DNA of 39,352 bases from Candidatus Peribacteria bacterium (GCA_028286915.1 JAQBQQ010000014.1:1-39352); one strand, 5' to 3'; positions 7,652-16,684 are shown, counted from the first letter of the stretch. Made by a program: numbers and translations. Notes: generated by a model not told the origin, from the sequence alone.

Positions 7652-8149
7652 TTATGCGGATGTATCGGAAGAAAAAGAAGCCACAATGGTTTCCGCCCAC
7701 TCCGTAACTTTCCCCTCCTGCCCGTACGGTTCATTAATAATCCTTAACGTTGGCTCTACCAGTTGTCCGTTATGCGTCCGTACAAAATGCTCCAGGTGAT
7801 CCGCCGCTTTACAGGTGTAAAAGTACCGCGCGTCGCCAAGGCCTATGACAGCTGTTTTTTTCTGATTCAAGTCGATGGATTTCGCCAGATCCATTAAAAA
7901 ATGATACATGTGCGGGTTCAGCTGGCCTTCTATATTATTCGTGTTCCACGTGCTGCTGGCAAGAACCAGAAGATCGGCCGTAAGCATATCTTCCGGCTTG
8001 GCGTGCTCCACACGCTGAACGGTTACGGAGTAATCGGCATGCTTCTGCTTCATGTATGCCGCCAGTTCCCCCGCTATGTATTCGGTGTGTCCGCTGGTGG
8101 AGGCGTAGATGACGTGGAGGGAAGGCATGGGAAGATTGTACGCGCTCAT
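7652..8149 (-). CDS. Flavodoxin
   Basis: This is a small FMN electron carrier. HVIYASTSGHTEYIAGELA forms the phosphate-binding loop, LLVLASSTWNTNNIEGQLN the second FMN loop, and TAVIGLGDARYFYTCKAADHL the third. The length is 165 residues. It most likely receives electrons from the adjacent 2-oxoacid oxidoreductase and could replace ferredoxin when iron is scarce. Two starts are possible (8149, or 8128 at MPSLHV). TAGAAT at 8156-8161 lies exactly 6 nt upstream of 8149, with TTGGAA 16 bp further out, which favours 8149 and a leaderless transcript. Confidence 0.92.
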   Translation of the reverse strand: MSAYNLPMPSLHVIYASTSGHTEYIAGELAAYMKQKHADYSVTVQRVEHAKPEDMLTADLLVLASSTWNTNNIEGQLNPHMYHFLMDLAKSIDLNQKKTAVIGLGDARYFYTCKAADHLEHFVRTHNGQLVEPTLRIINEPYGQEGKVTEWAETIVASFSSDTSA

Positions 8150-8154
8150 AGAGA

Positions 8155-8236
8155 AATTCTAAATTCCAAATACTAAATTCCAAACAAGGGATACAGTACT
8201 TGGTATTTGGAATTTGGTGCTTGGAATTTAATTCTT
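8155..8236. repeat. AAATTCCAAATACTA-word inverted repeat
   Basis: Tandem AAATTCCAA words (8163-8185) and the complementary TTTGGAATTTGGTGCTTGG (8205-8224) form an imperfect hairpin in the gap between the DoxX-like and flavodoxin genes. The right end overlaps the likely flavodoxin promoter. Confidence 0.6.
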
Positions 8237-8624
8237 ATTCTATCAACAATAAACAAAGTGTTATCGCCGATAACAAAATACTGATATCCCTCACCGCCAG
8301 GTCATTCCAGCCGGTCTGGGTAAGAATGCCGAGTAACTGAATAATAATGACGGTAGTAGCAATCAACCGGACTTTCCGGTTGGGAATAAAAAGCGACACA
8401 GCCGACAGAATTTCCACACAGCCGATAATCTGCAGCCAGATATTTTTAGACAGCCCGCCAAGCCCGTTCATCCACACCGGAATCCACCCGATCCACACCA
8501 GCGGATGCACGAATTTATCAATGCCGAAATACCCGAAGACGAATGCAATGCCCAGAATAAGCACAAGTCTCACATACCGGGCGCGTTTGGCTTCAACTGG
8601 CAGGTAAAGCGAAGAGAAAAACAT
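8235..8624 (-). CDS. DoxX-like integral membrane protein
   Basis: This small protein has four predicted membrane helices: VRLVLILGIAFVFGYFGIDK, VWIGWIPVWM to WLQIIGCVEILSAVSLFI, LIATTVIIIQLLGIL and ISILLSAITLCLLLI. The pattern and the short length fit the DoxX/DoxD-like group, whose members are often linked to redox stress, but no catalytic residues are known. A GTG at 8657 is open in frame. The ATG at 8622-8624 is preferred because TATTAT (8631-8636) stands 6 nt before it, as in other genes here. That gives 129 residues. It is transcribed in the same direction as flavodoxin and korAB. Confidence 0.75.
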   Translation of the reverse strand: MFFSSLYLPVEAKRARYVRLVLILGIAFVFGYFGIDKFVHPLVWIGWIPVWMNGLGGLSKNIWLQIIGCVEILSAVSLFIPNRKVRLIATTVIIIQLLGILTQTGWNDLAVRDISILLSAITLCLLLIE

Positions 8625-8717
8625 ACGATAATAATAGAAGTATTTACCGCTGCTCACTATATGAATTCGGGATTAGCGGTTGATTAAGAGCCTTAATAAC
8701 GTAATATATCATTGATC

Positions 8718-8745
8718 TTGACAAAATTGCATATAATAGTATATT
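8718..8745 (+). promoter_or_regulatory. Promoter of the large surface protein gene
   Basis: The consensus -35 TTGACA (8718-8723), a 16-bp spacer and -10 TATATT (8740-8745) are present. A second TATAAT lies at 8732-8737. Initiation near 8752 would leave a leader of about 115 nt before the ATG at 8866. Confidence 0.65.
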
Positions 8746-8768
8746 AAGCTTACTTATTGCCTGGGACG

Positions 8769-8856
8769 CCAATCCAAGTATTGGCCGGGCATAAGCCCGA
8801 CCCTTGGAATCATTGGCTTTCTCAGTGCAATATTTTTTCCGGCACAGCCGGAAGGA
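8769..8856 (+). promoter_or_regulatory. Structured 5' leader with hairpin over the ribosome-binding site
   Basis: CCAAT (8769-8773) can pair with ATTGG at 8780-8784 or with ATTGG at 8812-8816. The second choice encloses CCAAG/CTTGG (8774-8778 with 8803-8807) and CGGGC/GCCCG (8786-8790 with 8795-8799). Just before the gene, TTCCGGC/GCCGGAA (8837-8843 with 8847-8853) covers part of the SD GGAAGGA (8850-8856). The alternative pairings suggest a cis-regulatory RNA. It does not match a riboswitch class that I can name. Confidence 0.45.
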
Positions 8857-8865
8857 TCCTGTCCC

Positions 8866-11800
8866 ATGTTCAGCCTCACCTGCATTGCCCGCAGCATCTT
8901 CGGCACCCGCACCTCCTCCGTCCGCAAGGCCCGTCGCGCTGTCGCGCTGAACGGCATCGAGAACCTCGAAGGCCGCCAGTTGATGGCCGCCCGGCTCATG
9001 CTCACCGAACTCCATCTGCCCGCGCAGGAAGTGCAGACGGGCGCCCGCGCCAACCTTGGCAGCTTCCGTCTCACCAACCCGGCGATTACGCCGGTGTGGG
9101 CCAGCAGCCTCAAGTTCACGGCCGCCACCGGCACAGATGGCACCATCGAAAACAGCCTGTCGTCCATCCGCATCTACGCGGACATGAACGGCAACGGCAC
9201 TTTCGACAACCACGACTTCGCGGTCGCCAAGACCAACGACCCGTTGAATGGCGGGACCATCCGCATTCCGAAAAGCAACAAGCTTCGTGTGACAAAGAAC
9301 CACCCGGTCACGCTCGGCGTCGACGGCATCATTGCCGACGAGCCGGACAGCAACTACCTCGGCCTGTCGCCAAGCGGCATTACGGCCAACCGTCGACACG
9401 GCAAGCCAGTCAAACCCTCGGAGATGTCCGTCACCCTGCTCAACTCGCCGGGCCTGGCACACATCATCGAACCTCCTCTTGAAACTGAACCGCAGGTGGT
9501 CATGGCCTTTGCCGGCCCTGGCACCGCGACAGCCGGCGGGAATCTCACGTACATGATCGGCGTCTTCAACATCGGTCAGGCAACTGCCCATGACATGACC
9601 GTCACCTACGAAGTTCCCAACGGCCTCAGCTTCACGAACGCTTCCAGCGGCAACTTCCTTCTGCAGGGCAACCTGCTTACAGGGAAGATCGCGTCGCTGG
9701 AAGCGGGCGCGCAGATCCAGTTGGATCTGCATTTCCACGTGAACTCCGACGCTGTCGGACAGATCACCAGCAACGTGGACATTGAGGGTAGCGATATCCT
9801 CCCTGTCACCGCCGGTTCTTCCGTCACAACTACCATCAAACAGCCGGAAACACAGAAGGCGGTTCTTACCGTCAGCATGTTGGCTTCCCAGCTGACTGTG
9901 CCACCCGGCGACTTCGTCCAGTACACTGGCACCATTCAGAACACGGGGTCGGCCACGGCCAACCAGGTGAACCTGAGTGATACGGTTCCGGCCGGACTCA
10001 TGTTCGAGCCGTCGATTTCCAGCAACGGCAGCCTGCTCGTGGGCAACCATGTGCAGACCCCGAACTTCGAACTGGCCCCCGGCCAGATGAAGGAGTTCTT
10101 TATCGGCTTCCGCGTGAGCAGCAATCTCGCACAGGGAACCGTCATTACGAACTCAGTGATTGTCGGCGCCAATAACGCGCCGTTCGTCACCAGTAATACT
10201 GCCAACATTAGCATTGTTGGAACGCCACCCCAGAACTATCTCACACTCACCACCGCTGCCAAAGCGATGGCAAGTGAAGACACGGTCGTCCAAAACCAGA
10301 AGAACGTCCCGGTTTTCACCGGCGAGTTCTACGCGGCAGCCGACAGCGGCAGCCCCAAGGATATTCTGGTAACCGGCCTGTCCCTCACGGGCACCGGTCT
10401 CGGTAACGGCCAGCACTACACGTTCTGGGTGGATACCGACGGCGACTTCAAAGTAGACACCATCGTCCAGACCGGAGTGACTTCCAACAGCAACTCCGTG
10501 GACTTCACAAACCTGAAGAACGGCGGCTATGTCGTTCCGGCCGAAGAAACTGTCCGGTGGGAAATCCACACGGACATCAATAGCTCTGCCTCGGGCAATT
10601 TGCATATGACCAGCGTGGTTTCAACCACGGCTGAAGAACTTTCTACAGGTACGCCCCTCCGGGCGTCCCAAACTCCCATCGTCAACAACGGCGTGACGGG
10701 AACCAATTACACCATCCGAAACCAGGGTGACCTCTACGTCACCAAGGACACCACGCCTATCCGCGAACAGTACGGACTGCTCGGCAGCACGGTTATCCTC
10801 GGTCGTCTCCGCTTCCACGCGAAGTTCGAAGCGATTGCCGTCACGGACTTGCACTTCACCACGGTGGCTGGCCTCGGTCAGTCCATCGATCGGATCGAAT
10901 TGTACAAAGGCTTGTCGCAGACGGCCTTCGCCAGTGCGACCATTGGTGCGGCCGGCGCTGACGAAGTGCCCCACATCTACAACGGGCAGCCAGCCGAAAC
11001 GCTCGTTGCCCAGATGGAGTACAGACAACTGGTCATCTCGGATAACCAGGACGAAATCGTCACCATCGTCGCCCGCCTGAAGACCGATGTGGCAGGCGGT
11101 AAAATTAACGAGCCGCTGCAGTTCGTCATCGTTTCCACCCCGGTGTCCAACAACTCCACGGGTGAGGGGGCCATCCGCGCCCGCGGCGATGTGTCCAGCA
11201 ACAACCTGCTCGCCAACAATGGCAACGCCACAGCTGATGGCGAAGTGTTCATCGGCCGGCTCACCCCGGCTCCTACAAACCAGGATATCCTCACGGGTAT
11301 TCAGGTGACAACGGCCTCCATGATCACGGCCGTCACCAACGCCAACCCGGATGGCCAGAGCAGCAACTCTATCCCCAGCGGAAAGAGCCGCGCGGTCGGC
11401 CAGTTCAAATTCACGGCCGCCCCGAACAACAACTCGAAAAATGGCCTGAACAAGGTGAGGATTGACGAACTCCCCCTCATACTGGCCATCACCGGTCGGG
11501 AAGTGGATGCCGACCGCGTCTTCTTCTATAACAAGGCAGACGCGATTACCCACGTACAAGGACACCTCGTCGATGCCAATGGCAACACCTTGCAAGGAAT
11601 GGTGAAGGACGGCCTGTACGGCATGGTCATCACCACCAGCGACGACATCAGTCGCTTCATCGAACAGGGGACCGACCAGACCTTCGTGGTAGAGCTGGAC
11701 ATCAACGTCCCAAGCTCTCCCCCGATTGGCTCGGCATCGCTGCAGGTGTCGCTCGACACCTCGAAGATCAAGTGGACCTCGCTGGATAACAGCGCGGCCA

Positions 11801-11868
11801 CCACCGCCTCGTACGTCGGGCTCAAACTGGCGGACTCCATCGTGAAGTCCACGCTCTACCAGAGCTAA
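8866..11868 (+). CDS. Large exported surface protein with DUF11/CARDB-like repeats
   Basis: This 1000-residue protein of unknown role is probably extracellular. A basic N-terminus with a VRKARRAVALNGIENLEGRQLMAAR segment resembles the (I/L)E-x-LE-x-R-x-L(L/M)A motif at the start of many large planctomycete exported proteins; no ordinary signal peptide is seen. Two DUF11-like beta-sandwich repeats lie at about 205-320 (VFNIGQATAHDMTVTYEVPNG) and 330-455 (IQNTGSATANQVNLSDTVPAG). Possible calcium loops are DMNGNGTFDNHDF and DTDGDFKVDT. The rest is beta-rich, Asn/Thr/Ser-rich and not recognised. It has an SD (GGAAGGA), its own promoter, a structured leader and a strong terminator. Codons favour C-ending forms (AAC, ACC, GTC) more than its neighbours, suggesting transfer. 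Confidence 0.85.
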   Translation: MFSLTCIARSIFGTRTSSVRKARRAVALNGIENLEGRQLMAARLMLTELHLPAQEVQTGARANLGSFRLTNPAITPVWASSLKFTAATGTDGTIENSLSSIRIYADMNGNGTFDNHDFAVAKTNDPLNGGTIRIPKSNKLRVTKNHPVTLGVDGIIADEPDSNYLGLSPSGITANRRHGKPVKPSEMSVTLLNSPGLAHIIEPPLETEPQVVMAFAGPGTATAGGNLTYMIGVFNIGQATAHDMTVTYEVPNGLSFTNASSGNFLLQGNLLTGKIASLEAGAQIQLDLHFHVNSDAVGQITSNVDIEGSDILPVTAGSSVTTTIKQPETQKAVLTVSMLASQLTVPPGDFVQYTGTIQNTGSATANQVNLSDTVPAGLMFEPSISSNGSLLVGNHVQTPNFELAPGQMKEFFIGFRVSSNLAQGTVITNSVIVGANNAPFVTSNTANISIVGTPPQNYLTLTTAAKAMASEDTVVQNQKNVPVFTGEFYAAADSGSPKDILVTGLSLTGTGLGNGQHYTFWVDTDGDFKVDTIVQTGVTSNSNSVDFTNLKNGGYVVPAEETVRWEIHTDINSSASGNLHMTSVVSTTAEELSTGTPLRASQTPIVNNGVTGTNYTIRNQGDLYVTKDTTPIREQYGLLGSTVILGRLRFHAKFEAIAVTDLHFTTVAGLGQSIDRIELYKGLSQTAFASATIGAAGADEVPHIYNGQPAETLVAQMEYRQLVISDNQDEIVTIVARLKTDVAGGKINEPLQFVIVSTPVSNNSTGEGAIRARGDVSSNNLLANNGNATADGEVFIGRLTPAPTNQDILTGIQVTTASMITAVTNANPDGQSSNSIPSGKSRAVGQFKFTAAPNNNSKNGLNKVRIDELPLILAITGREVDADRVFFYNKADAITHVQGHLVDANGNTLQGMVKDGLYGMVITTSDDISRFIEQGTDQTFVVELDINVPSSPPIGSASLQVSLDTSKIKWTSLDNSAATTASYVGLKLADSIVKSTLYQS

Positions 11869-11908
11869 CCCAAAACCTGAGAAAGCCATATCCCAAGGGC
11901 CTTCCCCT

Positions 11909-11945
11909 AACCCCCTCCCGCGCATGCGCAGGAGGGGGTTTTTCT
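11909..11945 (+). terminator. Intrinsic terminator of the surface protein gene
   Basis: AACCCCCTCC pairs with GGAGGGGGTT (11909-11918 with 11931-11940) around a GC-rich 12-nt loop, and is followed by a T run. Confidence 0.92.
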
Positions 11946-12066
11946 ATGTACGCCAGTTATGTACCTATGCTTCGTTGGCACACGCTTGCGCTGGATAGAA
12001 ATGGTTCCAAGCGCCCACAAGTAAGCGAAGCGCCAGTATACAGACAAAGAAGACGCATATGAGCCA

Positions 12067-12095
12067 TGGGCAAAAAGCCGGATTTCTGCTATAAT
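12067..12095 (+). promoter_or_regulatory. Promoter of the acetyl-CoA synthetase gene
   Basis: A -35 TGGGCA (12067-12072), a 17-bp spacer and the consensus -10 TATAAT (12090-12095) end 8 nt before the ATG at 12104. The message should be essentially leaderless. Confidence 0.65.
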
Positions 12096-12103
12096 TATTC
12101 GAT

Positions 12104-14173
12104 ATGTCTCTTCTCTCCCCCGCTTCCATTGCCGTGGTTGGTGCCTCCAGTGAGGAAGGCAAAGTGGGCAATTATATTTTTAAAAATATTCTTACGCAGG
12201 GATACGCGGGAGCGCTGTACCCGGTAAATGCCAAACACCCGGAGGTACTAGGACAAAAAGCCTATGCCACCGTGGCGGACATTCCCGGCCTGGTTGATAT
12301 GGCAGTGATTGTTACGCCCGCACCAACCGTGGTGCAGATTGCCCGGGAATGCGGAGAGAAAAACGTGCGGACACTGGTGGTTATTTCCGCCGGCTTCGGC
12401 GAGCTGGGAACAAAAGAAGGAAAGGAGCAGGAAGCGGCGCTTGGCGCCGTCTGTCATGAGTACGGTATACAGCTTATCGGCCCCAACTGTCTGGGCATCC
12501 TCCGCCCGTCCATCGGGCTGAACGCATCGTTTGCCGAGACACTGCCGAAAACCGGCGCCACGGCGCTCCTTAGCCAGTCCGGCGCCATGGCCGTTGCCAT
12601 CATGGATTCTTCGGCGTCACTGCAGCTTGGCTTTTCACTGGTAGTAAGCATGGGCAATAAAGCCATGATGGATGAATGCGACTTTCTGGAGATCTGCGAA
12701 CAGGACGCCGAAACCGATGTCATCGGTCTGTACATCGAGAATATTCGCGATGGCCGCCGCTTTCTGGAAATCGCCAGCCGCGTGGCTATTACCAAACCGA
12801 TTGTTGTGATTAAATCCGGTGTCTCCCAGCGCGGCGTCCATGCCGTTTCATCCCACACGGGAGCCATGGCCGGCTCGGAGAGCGGCATTGCAGCCGTCTG
12901 TTCACAGGCCGGCATTCACCGCGCCAAAACCACCGAAGAATTTTTAGATATTCTGCGCACGCTTTCCAGCCAGCCGCGTCTGCTGTCACCGAATATCGCC
13001 GTTATCACCAATGCCGGCGGGCCGGGCATTCTGGCTACCGATGCGGCCGACAAAGAAGGGCTGATACTGGCCCAGCTGGAGCCAAAAAATAAAACACTGT
13101 TGCAGCAGCTGCTCCCGGTGGCCGCCAGTACCGAAAACCCGGTTGATGTTCTGGGCGACGCCAAAGCCGAGCGTTACAAGATGGCACTCGAAGCATGCGG
13201 CAAAGACCCGAATATTGATGGTCTGGTTGTCATTCTCACGCCGCAGATTATGACGCCGGCCGTGGCTATCGCCAAAGAAATTATCAGTCTGCAGACGCAC
13301 TATCCGCTCATGCCCATTGTCACCAGTTTTATGGGCGATGCCGGCATTCAGGAAGCCCAGCAACTGTTACATACACACGGCATTCCCAATTTCTCCACCC
13401 CCGAGCGCGCCATGCATGCGCTGGAAAACCTGCAGCGCCGCCAGCACAAGGGCCATGAAAAACCCGCCAGAATAACAACCGAGCGCTCCGAAAAAGCACT
13501 CTCGCTTGTCTGCAGCCAGCAGGGACTATTGTCCCCGGACATTACCAAAGAACTTTTCAACCTGTATAACCTGCCCACTCCGGAGCAGGAAGTGGCGCTT
13601 ACGGTTGACGATGCCGTGAAGATTGCCGAACGTATCGGCTATCCGGTGATTGCCAAAATTTCCTCGCCGGAAATTCTGCACAAGACGGATATTGGCGGCG
13701 TGCGGGCAAATTTACAAAATGAGTTTGATGTCCGCGCGGCGTACCAGGAAATTCTGGATAACGTCACCGCCTACGATGCCGATGTCTACCTGCAGGGCAT
13801 TCTGATTCAGAAATTTCTCCCGGCCGGCAACGAATTCATTGTCGGCGCCGCATCCGATGCCAGCTTCGGCCATTTAATTATGATCGGCCTCGGCGGTATT
13901 TACACCGAACTCTTTAACGATGTGAGCTTCCGCATCGTCCCCATTACCGAAGTGGAAGTGTACGAAATGCTGCAGGAACTCAAGTCCTGGAAACTGCTTT
14001 TGGGCATGCGCGGCAAAAGCCAGTCCGATATTGCCGCTCTGGTGAAAATCGTCGCCAGCATCTCCGAACTCGTCACCGACTGCCCCTGCATCCGCGAACT
14101 GGATTTAAACCCGGTCTTCGTGGACGAAAACGGCACGATTGTGCTGGATGCGAAGGTGGTGGTGGGGAAGTAA
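12104..14173 (+). CDS. Acetate--CoA ligase (ADP-forming), fused alpha-beta
   Basis: This enzyme converts acyl-CoA, ADP and phosphate to the acid, CoA and ATP, an energy-conserving step of peptide or sugar fermentation in archaea and some anaerobic bacteria. Residues 1 to about 450 carry the CoA-binding and succinyl-CoA ligase-like domains: SIAVVGASSEEGKVGNY, LIGPNCLGI, and HAVSSHTGAMAGSE, in which His251 is the phosphorylated residue. An ATP-grasp beta domain follows from about residue 480 (GYPVIAKISSPEILHKTDIGGV, GLGGIYTELFNDVSFR, ELDLNPVFV). At 689 residues in alpha-beta order it is a complete single-chain enzyme. It would use acyl-CoA from the oxidoreductase encoded at 4826-7539. Confidence 0.95.
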   Translation: MSLLSPASIAVVGASSEEGKVGNYIFKNILTQGYAGALYPVNAKHPEVLGQKAYATVADIPGLVDMAVIVTPAPTVVQIARECGEKNVRTLVVISAGFGELGTKEGKEQEAALGAVCHEYGIQLIGPNCLGILRPSIGLNASFAETLPKTGATALLSQSGAMAVAIMDSSASLQLGFSLVVSMGNKAMMDECDFLEICEQDAETDVIGLYIENIRDGRRFLEIASRVAITKPIVVIKSGVSQRGVHAVSSHTGAMAGSESGIAAVCSQAGIHRAKTTEEFLDILRTLSSQPRLLSPNIAVITNAGGPGILATDAADKEGLILAQLEPKNKTLLQQLLPVAASTENPVDVLGDAKAERYKMALEACGKDPNIDGLVVILTPQIMTPAVAIAKEIISLQTHYPLMPIVTSFMGDAGIQEAQQLLHTHGIPNFSTPERAMHALENLQRRQHKGHEKPARITTERSEKALSLVCSQQGLLSPDITKELFNLYNLPTPEQEVALTVDDAVKIAERIGYPVIAKISSPEILHKTDIGGVRANLQNEFDVRAAYQEILDNVTAYDADVYLQGILIQKFLPAGNEFIVGAASDASFGHLIMIGLGGIYTELFNDVSFRIVPITEVEVYEMLQELKSWKLLLGMRGKSQSDIAALVKIVASISELVTDCPCIRELDLNPVFVDENGTIVLDAKVVVGK

Positions 14174-14179
14174 GGTTTT

Positions 14180-14573
14180 TCGTTGGTTGGTTTATCGTTT
14201 TCTGGTGGGTTGATTGGTTTTTTGGTTGATTGGAAACATGAAAATAAAAATGCCAGTATTATCGTTTCATCTATTGAGAGTGGCCCTTCGAGGCCGCGGA
14301 TGTCCGATCAGAATATACAGAACAAATTGTCCAAAGCTCCTTGTCGTAATGGACGTTGGTTCGTTTTTCGTTTGTTCGTTTTTCGTTTTTAGAAGTTAAT
14401 TGGTTTTTTTGGTTGATTGGAAAGATCAAAGAACATCTTCTCAGCCATCTTTGTAGGTGTTACAGGTAAACTATATATTATTTTATAAAATATATTTTAT
14501 GTCAATAAAAAATGCCACTGTACGAACTATTTACCTATCCGATAAACCAATCAACCAAAAAAACCAATCAACC
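14180..14573. repeat. GGTTGATTGGTTTTTT repeats, including a long inverted pair
   Basis: This 430-nt gap holds no convincing gene. It contains a direct copy of the word unit at 14208-14233, a second at 14396-14420 and an inverted copy at 14547-14571. The last two match over about 25 nt with one or two differences. They enclose a very AT-rich segment (about 14465-14505) and GTTCGTTTTTCGTTTG words. The 176-bp unit bounded by the inverted pair has the shape of a small non-autonomous element, but no target duplication was identified. Confidence 0.65.
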
Positions 14574-14602
14574 TTTGCCCGAACTTCGCTACACTTACTT
14601 CT

Positions 14603-15562
14603 ATGTCCAAGGTCAGTATTCTCATGCCTACGTATGAACCGGATCCGAATCATATTCGGGAGGCTGTTGAATCGGTTATAAATCAGACGGAGAGAGACTG
14701 GACACTCATCATTCATGACGATGCATCCAAGGCCCATGTAAAAGCCATGATTGATGAATTCTTGTGGGATCCGCGTATTACCTTTTCACGCAGCAAAAAA
14801 CGGCTGGGAATCGGCGGGAACTGGAATGCATGTCTTAAAAAGGCAACGGCGCCTTACGTACAATATTTATTTCAGGATGATGCCTGGGAGACAACCTATC
14901 TGGAAAAATCCATAGCCGCACTGGACAGCGAGCCGTCTGTCGGGCTGGTAGCCGTCGGGCATCACTATCAATTTGATGCGCATGATTCAGTGCCCGGTAC
15001 ACAAATGCCGTCTATCTACCACGAAGTGCTGGCGGAACAATTACTGCTTACAGCCGGCATACAGAACGGCCCGAACTTTGTACTTACATGGGCCGAAAAA
15101 GGATTGCGGCCGAATATTGTGGGCGAACCCAGCTTCGTCATGATCCGCACGGTTGTCGCCAATGCCGCCGGACCGTTCCGCGAAGATCTGCCGCAGGGGC
15201 TGGATATAGAATACTGGATCCGCCTCTTGTGCCGGAGTGACATTTTTATTATCAAAGACCACTTGGGTTTCTTCCGCGTGCACGAAAAAGCCGCCAGCAG
15301 CCAGAATAACAATGCCGGAGCCGGGCTGACGGACAGACTCCGGTGCTTTGAAGTCCTCGTTGCCAACACGCCCGACACCCAAAAAAAGAAGCGTGCAAAA
15401 GCGGCGGCACGAAAAGCACTGCAGCATATGATGGCCAAGTACTTTCACCGCACACGGGCGGGCGGCGGCACGGGCGGTTTGGACAAAAAATTTCTCGCAA
15501 AATTCTGCCTGAGGCATCCGCTTATGGTAACACGAGCGCTGCTAAAGAGCCGAGGTAACTAG
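14603..15562 (+). CDS. Family 2 glycosyltransferase
   Basis: This is a GT-A fold sugar transferase, probably cytoplasmic and acting in envelope glycan synthesis. It starts MSKVSILMPTYEPDPNHIREAVESVINQT. LIIHDDAS carries nucleotide-binding Asp residues, and YLFQDDAWE is the metal-binding DxD-like site. RLCRSDIFIIKDHLGFFRVHE is the C-terminal part. It has 319 residues with no transmembrane helix. The donor and acceptor are not deducible. TACACT at 14590-14595 is 7 nt before the ATG and there is no SD. The C-terminus is Lys/Arg-rich. Confidence 0.88.
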   Translation: MSKVSILMPTYEPDPNHIREAVESVINQTERDWTLIIHDDASKAHVKAMIDEFLWDPRITFSRSKKRLGIGGNWNACLKKATAPYVQYLFQDDAWETTYLEKSIAALDSEPSVGLVAVGHHYQFDAHDSVPGTQMPSIYHEVLAEQLLLTAGIQNGPNFVLTWAEKGLRPNIVGEPSFVMIRTVVANAAGPFREDLPQGLDIEYWIRLLCRSDIFIIKDHLGFFRVHEKAASSQNNNAGAGLTDRLRCFEVLVANTPDTQKKKRAKAAARKALQHMMAKYFHRTRAGGGTGGLDKKFLAKFCLRHPLMVTRALLKSRGN

Positions 15563-15681
15563 CTCTTATAATTTGAACGCCATCCCCCGCCGGCAAAAGA
15601 TGCTTATTGCCTACAATTATCTTTTCATTACATTCCCGTATTGTTACTCTACAAAGGTATTGTTTCGTTCTCCCTCACCGT

Positions 15682-16650
15682 ATGAAATTAAAAGCTCTCA
15701 TGGAACATGCCGTGCAGATTGGCATGAACAGCGACCCGCGTGGAAAGGAATACATTGAAAAGCAGCTCAAGAAGCAGAAAGACAAATGGGAGAAACTGAA
15801 AGACGATAACGAAAAGGAGATGTTCGATACCGAACGGACGTGGAACCCGTATGCCGATTCCCGTATTATCAACGGCTCCGGTGATGAAGAAGTGCAGACA
15901 CTCATGATCGGCATAGATATTGAAACACCCGAAATCCTACTGGCCGACAGGCTCCGTGAAAAAGGACAGAAAATCGATGCCATCTTTATCCACCACCCGG
16001 AGGGACGGGCATTGGCCGACTTGGAAAAAGTAATGCCCATGCAGGCGGACTTGCTGGCGCTGCACGGCGTACCGGTGAACCAGTCCGATGCCCAGATTCG
16101 TCCGCGGATGGAACGCATCTGGCGCGCCATTCACGCCGATAACCTCTTCCGCACCGAGCGCGCCGCCGAACTCATGGGCTTCCCGGCTTTCACCTGCCAT
16201 ACCATTACCGACAACCTCGTCTGGAGATTTATAGAGGAAACCATTTGTGCCAAGCAGTTTGATGACCTGAATGAAGTGGTGAAAGCGCTGGAAGAAATTC
16301 CGGAATACAAGTACTACGCCAAAAAAGGTAACCCGCCCATTATCGTAAACGGCAGCGGCTCCAGCCGGCCGGGAAAAATAGTAGCCACCGAATTCACAGG
16401 CGGCACCAACGGCCCGGAAGAATTTCTGGAGTCACAATCCAGAGCAGGCATTGGCACCATCCTGTCTATGCACGTAACCGAAAAAACTCTGGATGAAGCC
16501 AAGAAGCACCACGTAAACATGATTCAGTGCAGCCACATGGCCAGCGATGCCATGGGTATCAATTTACTGCTGGATAAACTGGAAGCCGAAGGGCATATAT
16601 TTGAAACGGTTGATGTGTCGGGCTTTATCCGCGTAAAGAGAAATTCATAA
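15682..16650 (+). CDS. NIF3-like (NGG1p-interacting factor 3-related) metal-centre protein
   Basis: This is a conserved protein of the NIF3/YbgI superfamily, a hexameric dinuclear-metal fold of uncertain biochemical role. Recognisable parts are IGIDIETPEILLADRLREKGQKIDAIFIHHPEG, with the metal-binding HHP; MQADLLALHGVPVN; FTCHTITDN; and C-terminal NMIQCSHMASDAMGINLLLD. An N-terminal charged helix (about residues 15-45) precedes the domain. The open frame extends to 15607, but the ATG at 15682 begins the conserved sequence (MKLKALMEHAVQIGMNSDPRG). That gives 322 residues, usual for this longer subgroup. It is followed by a hairpin at 16685. Confidence 0.82.
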   Translation: MKLKALMEHAVQIGMNSDPRGKEYIEKQLKKQKDKWEKLKDDNEKEMFDTERTWNPYADSRIINGSGDEEVQTLMIGIDIETPEILLADRLREKGQKIDAIFIHHPEGRALADLEKVMPMQADLLALHGVPVNQSDAQIRPRMERIWRAIHADNLFRTERAAELMGFPAFTCHTITDNLVWRFIEETICAKQFDDLNEVVKALEEIPEYKYYAKKGNPPIIVNGSGSSRPGKIVATEFTGGTNGPEEFLESQSRAGIGTILSMHVTEKTLDEAKKHHVNMIQCSHMASDAMGINLLLDKLEAEGHIFETVDVSGFIRVKRNS

Positions 16651-16684
16651 CAGTGCGCTTGCGTACAATACGCAGAATCTCCAT

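Noticed and set aside
8644-10050. Long minus-strand open frame of 468 codons opposite the surface protein
   Set aside because: It is a shadow of the GC-rich, codon-biased plus-strand gene. It has low-complexity Val/Gly/Asp/Arg composition, no domain, and no promoter or SD.
10621-11925. Minus-strand open frame of 434 codons
   Set aside because: Same reason: antisense shadow of the 1000-residue protein. It would also run through that gene's terminator.
14183-14399. Two small plus-strand frames in the repeat-rich gap
   Set aside because: They translate the GGTTGATTGG and GTTCGTTTTTCG words and have no SD or leaderless -10 box.
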